DNA of 5,175 bases from Dehalococcoidia bacterium (GCA_020344295.1 CP070819.1:1099963-1105137); one strand, 5' to 3'; counted from the stretch's first letter, positions 1-5,175 are shown. Notes: generated by a model not told the origin, from the sequence alone. Numbers and translations are program-made.

Positions 1-112
1 TAATTGTTGCAGCAACTGCAGGAAGAATTCCTAAGGCGGTATACAAAGTCGTCATAGCGATCTCAATAACACCAACCTCACCCGGGATCCCTACAGGGAT
101 TGTTTGAAGTGC
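1..112 (-). pseudogene. Flippase-like (UPF0104/LPG synthase TM-type) membrane protein, 5'-truncated and running off the left edge
   Basis: Read on the minus strand, codons from 112 down to 2 are open and give about 37 residues. They include PVGIPGEVGVIE followed by IAMTTLYTALGILPAVAATI. This matches what I know of the late conserved segment of the flippase-like family (TIGR00374, related to the membrane part of MprF): a proline-glycine loop, a conserved glutamate, then a hydrophobic helix with a small-residue motif. Such proteins are integral membrane proteins of around 300 or more residues, thought to move lipid-linked molecules. Here the N-terminal two-thirds is absent, because the plus-strand GGDEF coding sequence begins where it should continue. 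The frame stays open past the junction to an ATG at 131-133, but those codons are antisense to conserved GGDEF residues and are probably not original gene sequence. The C-terminus lies outside the window. Family assignment is from motif memory only. Confidence 0.6.
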
Positions 113-487
113 ATCAATGATAGCTATGGCCATAATGAAGGGGATGCTGTTCTGAATGGCCTGGGGGGTATAATTAAAGCAAACACTCGTGCCTCGGATG
201 TTGCCGCAAGGTGGGGTGGGGATGAATTCATGCTGCTTACCCCTGATACTGGCAGCAGAAGTGCGAGAAAGATTGGGGAAAGGATACGATCGCAGGTTGA
301 GCGATATCGCCCAAGATTTGATGGTGAACAAGAAAGAATCACTATTAGCATCGGCATTGCATCATATCCAGGACATGCTTCCAACATAACACAGCTTTTA
401 CAGAGGGTTGATGAGGCTATGTATGGAGCTAAAAGGGATGGGAGAAACCAAATATGCGTCTTTTCAAGTAGAAAAAGCAGGAGGTGA
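98..487 (+). pseudogene. GGDEF domain (diguanylate cyclase) remnant lacking its N-terminal part
   Basis: An intact GGDEF protein makes cyclic di-GMP from two GTP. Counting from the TTG at 104 (127 codons), the order is KCINDSYGHNEGD (residues 2-14), inhibitory I-site RASD (29-32), exactly five residues, catalytic GGDEF (38-42), then TISIGIASYPG and the closing segment DEAMYGAKRDGRNQ. The substrate-loop and active-site signature and the product-inhibition RxxD are therefore both intact. The first 40-odd residues of the domain, including the LTGLxNRR region and the first metal-binding aspartate strand, are missing, as are any sensor domains. In-frame sequence upstream hits a stop at 32-34 and does not resemble the family before about position 98. 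No convincing ribosome binding site precedes the TTG. I read this as a 5'-truncated remnant that is unlikely to be an active cyclase. The gene ends inside the ribosome binding site of pilT, so the two probably shared an operon. Confidence 0.8.
479..487 (+). promoter_or_regulatory. Perfect Shine-Dalgarno for pilT overlapping the GGDEF stop codon
   Basis: AGGAGGTGA is a full complement to the 16S rRNA 3' end. AGGAGG ends six bases before the pilT ATG at 491. The final TGA is also the stop codon of the upstream GGDEF frame. The arrangement suggests that pilT was co-transcribed and translationally coupled with the GGDEF gene, and it fixes the pilT start. Confidence 0.9.
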
Positions 488-490
488 GGA

Positions 491-1552
491 ATGGACATTG
501 AGGAATTGTTGCATGTAATGGTTGAAAGAGGTGCATCGGATCTTCATGTTAGGGTGCCTAGTCCGCCAGTGCTGCGTATTGATGGATCGCTGCAGATATT
601 GGAGGATCTACCTAGAGTAACACCGCAATATGTAAAAGAGTGCCTCGAGAATCTTACAACGGAGACACAGAGGGAGAGATTTTACAATGAATTGGAAATA
701 GACCTGGCCTATAGTGTAGCGGGATTGGCACGTTTCAGGGTTGCAGCCTACTTTCAAAGAGGAACGATAAGCATAGCCATTCGTCAGGTGTCACTTAAGG
801 TGCCCACAATAGACGAGCTCGGCCTGCCTTCAGTTAGTAAGACACTGGCTATGAGGACGAGGGGATTAGTATTAGTAACTGGTCCCACCGGTGCAGGAAA
901 GTCAACGACTTTAGCCGCTATGATCGATCACCTTAACAGAACTGAGAGGCGGAACGTCATAACAATCGAGGATCCTATTGAGTACGTGTATCACAATGAG
1001 AAGTGTATTATAGCCCAGCGCGATCTTGGTGATGACTTCACATCTTTTTCCGTGGCGCTGCGTCATACACTCCGGCAGGATCCGGACGTGATCCTTGTGG
1101 GTGAGATGCGGGACTTAGACACGATTGCAACGGCAATCACTGCAGCAGAGACAGGCCACTTGGTTTTAAGTACGGTGCATACGGTGAGTGCTCCACAGAC
1201 CATTGATCGAATAGTGGACGTATTTCCTGCACACCAACAGGAGCAGATAAGATTCCAGGTATCGATGGTATTAGAGGGAGTGCTTTCTCAGCATTTAATG
1301 CCAAGAGCCGGTGGTAAGGGGAGGGTGGCTGCCTTTGAGATCATGGTCAGCACAGACGCGATTAGAAATCTAATTCGAGATGGAAGGACAGACCAGATCC
1401 CCACCTATTTGCAGACTGGCAGGCAGAGTGGCATGCAAACTATGGACCAGGCTTTGGAGGAACTTGTCAAGTCGGGTATGGTGACTGTGGAAGAAGCAAT
1501 GATGAGAGCTAATAAACCAGAGGAATTTCGCCGCATGTATACGGGATCATAA
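491..1552 (+). CDS. pilT: Type IV pilus retraction ATPase PilT
   Basis: PilT is a hexameric cytoplasmic ATPase at the base of the type IV pilus. It drives pilus depolymerisation, and so twitching motility and DNA uptake. The 353 residues are close to the usual 340-370. An N-terminal PAS-like domain (about 1-105) carries GASDLHVRV (14-22). The RecA-like core has Walker A GPTGAGKST (131-139), the Asp box IEDPIEY (159-165), Walker B ILVGEMRD (201-208, with Glu205) and the His box STVHT (227-231). The PilT-specific C-terminal motif AIRNLIR (290-296) separates it from the extension ATPase PilB. The start is set by the Shine-Dalgarno at 479-487, and a strong hairpin follows the stop. No other pilus gene is visible beside it, but the left context is broken by the junction near 100. 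Whatever promoter served the GGDEF-pilT operon may have been lost with the missing sequence. Confidence 0.96.
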   Translation: MDIEELLHVMVERGASDLHVRVPSPPVLRIDGSLQILEDLPRVTPQYVKECLENLTTETQRERFYNELEIDLAYSVAGLARFRVAAYFQRGTISIAIRQVSLKVPTIDELGLPSVSKTLAMRTRGLVLVTGPTGAGKSTTLAAMIDHLNRTERRNVITIEDPIEYVYHNEKCIIAQRDLGDDFTSFSVALRHTLRQDPDVILVGEMRDLDTIATAITAAETGHLVLSTVHTVSAPQTIDRIVDVFPAHQQEQIRFQVSMVLEGVLSQHLMPRAGGKGRVAAFEIMVSTDAIRNLIRDGRTDQIPTYLQTGRQSGMQTMDQALEELVKSGMVTVEEAMMRANKPEEFRRMYTGS

Positions 1553-1567
1553 GAAAATACAGAATAA

Positions 1568-1608
1568 AATGCCGCTGGTGTCAGCAAAGACCAGCGGCAT
1601 TAATTTTT
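1568..1608. terminator. Bidirectional intrinsic terminator between convergent pilT and the response regulator
   Basis: A perfect 12-bp stem, AATGCCGCTGGT (1568-1579) with ACCAGCGGCATT (1590-1601), encloses a 10-base loop. On the plus strand it is followed by AATTTTT (1602-1608), ending pilT transcripts. On the minus strand the stem is followed by TTTTATT, which would end the response regulator transcript. It lies 16 bases after the pilT stop and just beyond the regulator's stop. Confidence 0.9.
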
Positions 1609-1623
1609 ACTAATAATGGATGA

Positions 1624-2307
1624 CTAATTGAATTTAGCGAGGCTGTATCCAATGCCGGATTTAGTGATAATAATCTTAGGCTGGCTTGGGTCTTCCTCTA
1701 TCTTCTCTCGTAATCGCCGGATATGAACTCGGAGACTATCCACAGAACCCGGGTAGTCATCGCCCCATACACATTCAGCAAGCTTGCTGTAAGTTGCCAC
1801 ACGTCCACTGTTAATCATGATACGGTTCATAATATGAGCTTCGATTGCAGTTAATTTTATTTCGCTAGCATCTTTCATAAGCTGCCGTGTAAGGGGATTG
1901 AAATAAAGAGGGCCGTAGGAGATCGGCGCATCATTATTATGGTTGTTTTTCTCCCTAACCCTGGCCTTTATACGAGCCAGGAGTTCTAGTTGTCCACATG
2001 GCTTGACTAGGAAATCATCGGCGCCCCATTCAAGCCCTTTGACTATATCTACCTCATCGGTCTTTGCGGTGAGGATAATTATAGGGACTGACGAGAATAA
2101 TCGCGTCTGTTTCAACACCTCGAATCCACCGATATCTGGAAGACCCAAGTCGAGAATGATGATATCGGGGTTTTCAACTTCCATTATTTCTAATCCCTTT
2201 TTCCCTAGGTGAGTTGTGATCAATGTAGCCTCGGGCCAGCCCATTTGGAAAGCAAGCGACACTGATTCCACGATCTCGGGGTCGTCTTCGATAATGAGCG
2301 CTTTCAC
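1624..2307 (-). CDS. OmpR/PhoB-family two-component response regulator
   Basis: This is a DNA-binding response regulator, phosphorylated by a partner histidine kinase that is not in the window. The 227 residues are typical of the family. The receiver domain (about 1-118) has the acidic pair D8 and D9, phospho-acceptor D53 in IILDLGLPD, switch T80 in IILTAK, and K102 in VKP, so all residues needed for phosphorylation are present. The residue after VKP is Cys rather than the more common Phe. A short linker rich in Asn and His (119-127) leads to a winged-helix domain (about 128-227), with the recognition region VDSLRVHIRRLREKI (189-203) and the wing ending in SGIGYSL. The start is GTG at 2307, supported by GGAGGT five bases upstream. 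Upstream lie an 11-bp-period repeat array and a possible -35 hexamer, so autoregulation is plausible. The target genes cannot be read from the sequence. The neighbouring AOR is one candidate, by proximity only. Confidence 0.95.
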   Translation of the reverse strand: MKALIIEDDPEIVESVSLAFQMGWPEATLITTHLGKKGLEIMEVENPDIIILDLGLPDIGGFEVLKQTRLFSSVPIIILTAKTDEVDIVKGLEWGADDFLVKPCGQLELLARIKARVREKNNHNNDAPISYGPLYFNPLTRQLMKDASEIKLTAIEAHIMNRIMINSGRVATYSKLAECVWGDDYPGSVDSLRVHIRRLREKIEEDPSQPKIIITKSGIGYSLAKFN

Positions 2308-2312
2308 AACCT

Positions 2313-2318
2313 ACCTCC
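2313..2318 (-). promoter_or_regulatory. Shine-Dalgarno deciding the GTG start of the response regulator
   Basis: GGAGGT on the minus strand lies five bases upstream of the GTG at 2305-2307. It supports that unusual start codon. The first residues, KALIIEDD, then match the expected first strand of a receiver domain. Confidence 0.85.
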
Positions 2319-2483
2319 GATTCTAGACAATGCTATTACAGTGGATTGTGTTTAATCGAAAATAAGGTAATTATCAATACAAAGATGTCAATTTGCAGTC
2401 ATGTTAATTGCGGATTGCAGAGGTTTATAATGGCGACAGAAATGATAGGCCTTATGTGATATGTTAGCAGGAATAGATAAAAA

Positions 2484-2489
2484 GGTATA
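2484..2489 (-). promoter_or_regulatory. Possible activator-dependent -10 element after the repeat array
   Basis: TATACC on the minus strand (four of six matches to TATAAT) begins eight bases after the last repeat of the 11-bp array. PhoB-type activators usually bind in place of a -35 element, just upstream of a -10, so the spacing fits an activated promoter. The transcript would have a leader of roughly 170 bases before the regulator's GTG. This is inferred from layout only. Confidence 0.3.
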
Positions 2490-2497
2490 AAGCAAAG

Positions 2498-2526
2498 GTT
2501 ACAAAATACTTACAATGACATTACAG
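2498..2526 (-). promoter_or_regulatory. Triple 11-bp direct repeat, probable PhoB/OmpR-type operator
   Basis: On the minus strand the sequence reads CTGTAAT, GTCA, TTGTAAG, TATT, TTGTAAC. This is three 7-bp cores sharing TGTAA, separated by 4-bp linkers, with an exact 11-bp period. The PhoB box of enteric bacteria has the same 7+4 architecture (CTGTCAT plus an AT-rich linker). The array has the same orientation as the downstream regulator gene, whose product is of that family. It lies about 190-220 bp upstream of the regulator's start. The repeats are seen directly. Binding by this regulator is inference. Confidence 0.55.
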
Positions 2527-2650
2527 TTCCAATAATATGTTCTCAATAATTTACCCTTTCTATCCGTGTTTGAGTAGATCAAGCTATGGCCGAAAAGCAG
2601 TGTATTCATCCGTCAGACGAGTTGTGGATAATCGTGGTTTATTCGAGATG

Positions 2651-2673
2651 TTAGGCAAGTGAGGTACGCCTAA
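2651..2673 (-). terminator. Weak hairpin downstream of the AOR gene
   Basis: TTAGGC and GCCTAA form a 6-bp stem around an 11-base loop, 24 bases past the AOR stop. No run of T follows on the minus strand, so as an intrinsic terminator it is weak. It may instead be a transcript-end stabiliser or chance. Confidence 0.25.
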
Positions 2674-2696
2674 TTATTCATTGCTATATATTTGGA

Positions 2697-4637
2697 CTAC
2701 ATTGTATCTACTGTGAGCCCTCTCTTTTGCAGGTCTGCAACAATATCGTAGAGCCCAATAGAGCCTAATTGCGTGGTTGTTTGCAGCCCCGTTGCCACAT
2801 CCCACGCACGGTGTATGTAATACTCATCCTTCATCAGTTCGAACTGTTCCCGATCTACTACAGCACCCTTCCTTGAGACTACCGCACCATCCTTACCTGG
2901 GGCGAGGCATTCCGGGTCCTGAACTGCCCATCTGAGAGGCCTAGTATAAAAGGGTTCAGGCAGTATATCGCTTTGCCGTCCCACATGGCCTTCTCGGGCA
3001 AGTATTGCCCTCTGCAGATTGAATATCCTTTCACCCAGCACATATAGCTCACCCTCACTGACATCTTCACCAACTACCGACGACAGAAGTTTGCTTTCAA
3101 GTGTGGGATCACCCAAATGATCGTCTGAATGTTTGCTATGAGTAATTGGCCACATCCAGTCACAGAGAATCAGACTCTCTTTGGCACATTCACGATTCTG
3201 GATCATCGCCGTTGCTATGGCTTTACCTTCATATGTGGAGAAATCCGCGGCCAGTTCACTCCCCCAAAACCTCTCGGCGATGTTGCGGAAGATATCGCTT
3301 GAAAGATAGGAGCCTTCAACCTTGTTGATCCAACCCAACCAGGCGAAAAGGGGCACGCCTATTTCATGGACTTGGTTGATGGGTAATCTTGGCTCCATAG
3401 CGTATAGCAGTGATGAGACGATGTACATCCGGGGACAATATTCTGAGGCATAACCCGCCTTTGAGGTGTAATCGGTAATCAGCTCTTGTGATCCGTTCCC
3501 AACAGTATCGGCTGCTCTGAGAAGCCCTTGAGCTAGGGTGTTACCAAAGCCTTCTCTAAGCGAGACTTTTTTAGTAAGGGACTCTATAAATTCGTAGCTG
3601 CCAAGCTTTGATAAAGGAATGCCGGTGTTTTCGTCGGTCAGAATCCCTGCCTTATGACACCTTGAGAGCCACATGATCAGTGTATGAACTGATTCCGTAT
3701 CAAGACCGTAGCTGTCACACAGACGGGTTGCGAAAAACGGTATCTCATTCCATTCGCCATAGTATCGCATGGCCCGCTCCTGGTAGAACCAGGCTGAACC
3801 ACATGCGTACTTGCCCTTGGTTCCGTCTTGTGCTTCGAATGTTTGTCTGATACAAGCGCCTATACAACCGTAGCAGATATCCTTCTTCATCTTCGGGCCC
3901 AAGATCAGGTCCTGCTGTCCATTGCCCACCGCATCTTTTTTCAAATGACGAACCCGCCGCGTGAGCCCATGCAGGGTCTCTGGAACAGCTGCTTTCGGTC
4001 TTCTATTGCCGCGTACAGCTATAGCCTTCAGTTTCTTTGAGCCCATGACAGCCCCGAAGCCGCATGAGCCACTGGCATCATTATCAGCGAGAAGGCTGGC
4101 GAAGTTGACCATGTTCTCACCAGCGGGTCCGCACGCTACAACTGCTACCGATTTTCCCAGGTTCTGTTTGAGGATCTCTCGAACCTCGATGGTGTTCCTA
4201 CCCCACAGGAAGGCTGCATCTCGTATCTCGACAATCCCATCATCGATGAGCAGGTAAACTGGTTTGTCGGCTCGGCCTTGAATAACTATCCCGTCATAGC
4301 CTGCGTATTTTAACTTTACACCCCAACTGCCGCCAAGGTTGGAATAAGAGAACTGCTCAGGTATAGTCAGTGGCGATTTTCCACAAACGGTCCATCTGGA
4401 ACTGCCTAGCCCGTTGAATCCTGCTAAAGGGCCAGTGAAGTAGAGCAGTCTATTACCCGGATCGTAAGCCTTGCATTCGGGAGCAACCTCCTCCCAATAG
4501 ATTCTGGCAGCAATACCCCTGCCGCCCAGAAATCTGGAGGCGTACATCTCTGTAGGGAATCGATCTACCCTATTCGACGACAAATCTACTCTCAGGATTT
4601 CTCCGGCGTATCCGTACTGTACAGTCATATTAGTCAT
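2697..4637 (-). CDS. Aldehyde ferredoxin oxidoreductase family tungstopterin enzyme
   Basis: AOR enzymes oxidise aldehydes to carboxylic acids with ferredoxin, using a bis-pterin tungsten centre and one [4Fe-4S] cluster in the cytoplasm. The 646 residues compare with about 605 in the Pyrococcus enzyme. The N-terminal domain (about 8-210) shows GYAGEILRVDL (9-19), FLGGRGIAARI (37-47), NLGGSWGVKLK (100-110) and GAVMGSKKLKAIAV (195-208), the pterin-binding signatures. Cluster cysteines are C255, C258 and C262 (CX2CX3C), with C492 the likely fourth. DSYGLD (308-313) matches the first DxxGLD loop. The second loop reads ESLILC (487-492) instead of DxxGLC, a variant. The start is ATG at 4637 or the in-frame ATG at 4628; neither has a Shine-Dalgarno. 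No ferredoxin-like subunit or pterin-synthesis gene is adjacent. The substrate is unknown. The variant loop leaves open a specialised relative, such as the BamB-type subunits of class II benzoyl-CoA reductase, which belong to the same superfamily. Confidence 0.93.
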   Translation of the reverse strand: MTNMTVQYGYAGEILRVDLSSNRVDRFPTEMYASRFLGGRGIAARIYWEEVAPECKAYDPGNRLLYFTGPLAGFNGLGSSRWTVCGKSPLTIPEQFSYSNLGGSWGVKLKYAGYDGIVIQGRADKPVYLLIDDGIVEIRDAAFLWGRNTIEVREILKQNLGKSVAVVACGPAGENMVNFASLLADNDASGSCGFGAVMGSKKLKAIAVRGNRRPKAAVPETLHGLTRRVRHLKKDAVGNGQQDLILGPKMKKDICYGCIGACIRQTFEAQDGTKGKYACGSAWFYQERAMRYYGEWNEIPFFATRLCDSYGLDTESVHTLIMWLSRCHKAGILTDENTGIPLSKLGSYEFIESLTKKVSLREGFGNTLAQGLLRAADTVGNGSQELITDYTSKAGYASEYCPRMYIVSSLLYAMEPRLPINQVHEIGVPLFAWLGWINKVEGSYLSSDIFRNIAERFWGSELAADFSTYEGKAIATAMIQNRECAKESLILCDWMWPITHSKHSDDHLGDPTLESKLLSSVVGEDVSEGELYVLGERIFNLQRAILAREGHVGRQSDILPEPFYTRPLRWAVQDPECLAPGKDGAVVSRKGAVVDREQFELMKDEYYIHRAWDVATGLQTTTQLGSIGLYDIVADLQKRGLTVDTM

Positions 4638-4646
4638 TAAAAAGCG

Positions 4647-4652
4647 ATATTA
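4647..4652 (-). promoter_or_regulatory. Possible -10 element for a leaderless AOR transcript
   Basis: TAATAT on the minus strand ends nine bases before the AOR ATG at 4637. Transcription from it would start at or within a few bases of that ATG, which would explain the missing Shine-Dalgarno. No -35 hexamer is recognisable at the right distance, so the call is tentative. Confidence 0.25.
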
Positions 4653-4773
4653 GTTTAACATAAGTGGTGGTTACGAGGAATCACTATCTCAGGAGCCGTC
4701 TACAGCCGGTGAATTATAGATTAAAGTATGGTCTTACTTCATTATATGTGGTAGAAGGTTGTATTTAGCTAAT

Positions 4774-4845
4774 ATGAGGATGAATTTAAAACGCTTGGCC
4801 AAGTGGTTAGACCGCTTACTTATTAATCCGTTGAGCCACACCTAG
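4774..4845 (+). CDS. Possible 23-residue basic amphipathic peptide
   Basis: ATG AGG ATG opens a frame ending at TAG 4843-4845. The 23 residues centre on NLKRLAKWLDRLL, which spaces Leu, Trp and Lys/Arg as an amphipathic helix would. A second in-frame ATG at 4780 would give 21 residues. No good Shine-Dalgarno precedes either start: the nearest purine run (GAAGG, 4754-4758) is 15 bases from the first ATG. I do not recognise the peptide, and a frame this short can arise by chance. Confidence 0.15.
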   Translation: MRMNLKRLAKWLDRLLINPLSHT

Positions 4846-4931
4846 CTTTATTAATTTTTAACCGGTATTTATCCTAATTGATAAGGTAATGTAGAATCAT
4901 GTGAGGGCAAGTTGGTTACAGTGTGCGATTG

Positions 4932-4960
4932 TTGACTTGGGGAATGATGGTTGGTACAAT
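4932..4960 (+). promoter_or_regulatory. Sigma70-type promoter of the right-edge gene
   Basis: TTGACT (4932-4937) and TACAAT (4955-4960) each match the consensus at five of six positions and are separated by exactly 17 bases. Transcription would begin near 4967, giving a leader of roughly 78 bases before the ATG at 5046. This is the clearest promoter in the window. Confidence 0.75.
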
Positions 4961-4973
4961 TTGTATAGGGTTA

Positions 4974-5003
4974 ATTTCGTATACAAATGGGCAGATTTCG
5001 TAT
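4974..5003 (+). repeat. ATTTCGTAT direct repeat just after the promoter, possible operator
   Basis: ATTTCGTAT occurs at 4974-4982 and again at 4995-5003. The start-to-start distance is 21 bp, two helical turns. A related ATTTGTAT overlaps the -10 element at 4959-4966. The first copy also contains part of the palindrome GTATAC (4979-4984). The position just downstream of the expected transcription start suits a repressor site, but this is inference. Confidence 0.35.
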
Positions 5004-5034
5004 TGGTTATTTAGGCGGACGCAAAACTGATAAC

Positions 5035-5040
5035 GGAGGT
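5035..5040 (+). promoter_or_regulatory. Shine-Dalgarno of the right-edge gene
   Basis: GGAGGT lies five bases upstream of the ATG at 5046 and supports that start. Confidence 0.8.
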
Positions 5041-5045
5041 TTGGA

Positions 5046-5175
5046 ATGACGACCGCAGGTGAAGAGATACAGGAGAAGCGGCTGACGCAGATCATAGCTG
5101 ACCAGGTGCGATACCGGACGATGATGGGGCAGCGCACGGGACGAGTTGAGGAGCAGGAGAAGCTGGGGAAGATCA
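5046..5175 (+). CDS. N-terminus of an unrecognised charged protein, cut by the right edge
   Basis: The first 43 codons are visible, starting MTTAGEEIQEKRLTQ. The stretch is rich in Glu, Gln, Arg and Lys with few large hydrophobics, has no signal peptide or membrane segment, and would mostly be helical, possibly coiled coil. I do not recognise a family. A strong promoter and a well-placed Shine-Dalgarno show it is a real gene. By my count the visible part is about 58% GC, clearly higher than the flanking intergenic DNA and apparently higher than pilT or the AOR gene. Codons ending in G or C (CAG, GAG, CTG, ACG) dominate. This could mean a different origin or strong composition bias, but 43 codons is a small sample. 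Confidence 0.75.
   Translation, partial: MTTAGEEIQEKRLTQIIADQVRYRTMMGQRTGRVEEQEKLGKI

Larger units (their letters stand above)
2308..2696. other. Intergenic region upstream of the response regulator (389 bp)
   Basis: This AT-rich stretch separates the 3' end of the AOR gene from the 5' end of the regulator, both on the minus strand. It holds the triple 11-bp repeat at 2498-2526 and a candidate -10 at 2484-2489. A perfect minus-strand TTGACA lies at 2386-2391, whose best -10 is the poor TACCTT 16 bp further on (2364-2369). It also holds a weak hairpin after the AOR gene and one isolated sequence matching a DnaA box (2623-2631). I see no credible coding sequence. The only small frame with a plausible ribosome binding site, at 2430, has nine codons. 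Confidence 0.7.
4638..5045. other. Intergenic region between divergent AOR and right-edge gene (408 bp)
   Basis: This is an AT-rich region with divergent promoters. For the AOR side, two minus-strand TATAAT hexamers (4713-4718 and 4741-4746) lack good -35 partners, and a TAATAT lies close to the ATG. For the right-edge gene there is a strong promoter at 4932-4960. A 10-bp perfect palindrome, CTTGGCCAAG, sits at 4794-4803. A minus-strand CTGTAAC at 4915-4921 matches the core of the repeats at 2498-2526, but as a single copy. The only small frame of interest is at 4774-4845. I see no tRNA or other recognisable RNA. Confidence 0.65.

Noticed and set aside
62..103. In-frame plus-strand residues upstream of the GGDEF remnant read NLTRDPYRD, resembling the LTGLPNRD start of GGDEF domains, as if the domain had only an internal deletion.
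   Set aside because: The same bases read on the minus strand give a much longer and better match to the flippase-like family, and the plus frame meets a stop at 32-34. The resemblance is probably chance.
124..498. Long open frame on the minus strand opposite the GGDEF remnant.
   Set aside because: It is a shadow of the GGDEF frame, which carries clear conserved motifs; the antisense protein resembles nothing I know.
2362..2371. ATAAGGTAAT occurs in both intergenic regions (2362-2371 and 4881-4890), hinting at a shared operator.
   Set aside because: One 10-mer shared between two AT-rich stretches of about 400 bp is close to chance expectation, and the flanks do not match.
2623..2631. Perfect match on the minus strand to the DnaA box TTATCCACA in intergenic DNA.
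   Set aside because: It is a single copy. No cluster of boxes, no AT-rich unwinding repeats and no dnaA/dnaN genes are nearby, so it is not evidence for an origin.
3828..4257. Plus-strand open frames inside the AOR gene.
   Set aside because: They are antisense shadows of the AOR reading frame, whose family motifs are unmistakable across the same span.
4791..4850. GGCCAAGTGGTTAGACC looks like the D-arm of a tRNA.
   Set aside because: No 7-bp acceptor stem, no anticodon stem and no T-arm with GTTCGA can be found at the required distances on either strand.
4916..5137. 73-codon minus-strand frame spanning the promoter and the start of the right-edge gene.
   Set aside because: It overlaps the clear plus-strand promoter, Shine-Dalgarno and coding start, and has no recognisable domain.

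Overview
The window comes from a bacterial chromosome of moderate GC content. It holds two gene remnants, three complete genes, one gene that starts at the right edge, and two long intergenic regions. The twitching ATPase PilT, the OmpR/PhoB-type regulator and the tungsten-type aldehyde ferredoxin oxidoreductase (AOR) all point to an anaerobic bacterium. The wording of the PilT and regulator proteins reminds me most of Dehalococcoidia-like Chloroflexota. That placement is from memory of family sequences and was not tested by a search.

Left end (1-487): the C-terminal part of a flippase-like (UPF0104/MprF-type) membrane protein lies on the minus strand and runs off the left edge. It abuts, head to head, the C-terminal two-thirds of a GGDEF domain on the plus strand. 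Both lack their 5' portions, and the homologies meet near 95-112. One deletion between divergent genes would explain this, as would an assembly join.

Middle left (479-1608): pilT follows the GGDEF remnant, whose stop codon lies inside a perfect Shine-Dalgarno sequence for pilT. A strong hairpin after pilT can serve as a terminator on both strands, because the next gene converges on it.

Middle (1624-2696): a GTG-started response regulator on the minus strand has no histidine kinase beside it. Its 390-bp upstream region contains three 7-bp repeats with exact 11-bp spacing, the layout used by PhoB/OmpR-type regulators. A possible -10 element sits 8 bp further on. This looks like an autoregulatory site.

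Right (2697-4637): a 646-residue AOR-family protein on the minus strand has the N-terminal pterin-binding motifs and a CX2CX3C iron-sulfur motif. It has a variant second pterin loop. It lacks a visible Shine-Dalgarno sequence and may be leaderless.

Right end (4638-5175): an AT-rich region of about 400 bp carries a textbook plus-strand sigma70-type promoter (TTGACT, 17 bp, TACAAT). The promoter leads to a gene of unknown function that begins at 5046. The visible part of that gene is about 58% GC and unusually rich in charged residues.

I see no CRISPR array, insertion sequence, rRNA or credible tRNA. The best leads are the head-to-head junction at the left end and the triple 11-bp repeat upstream of the regulator.
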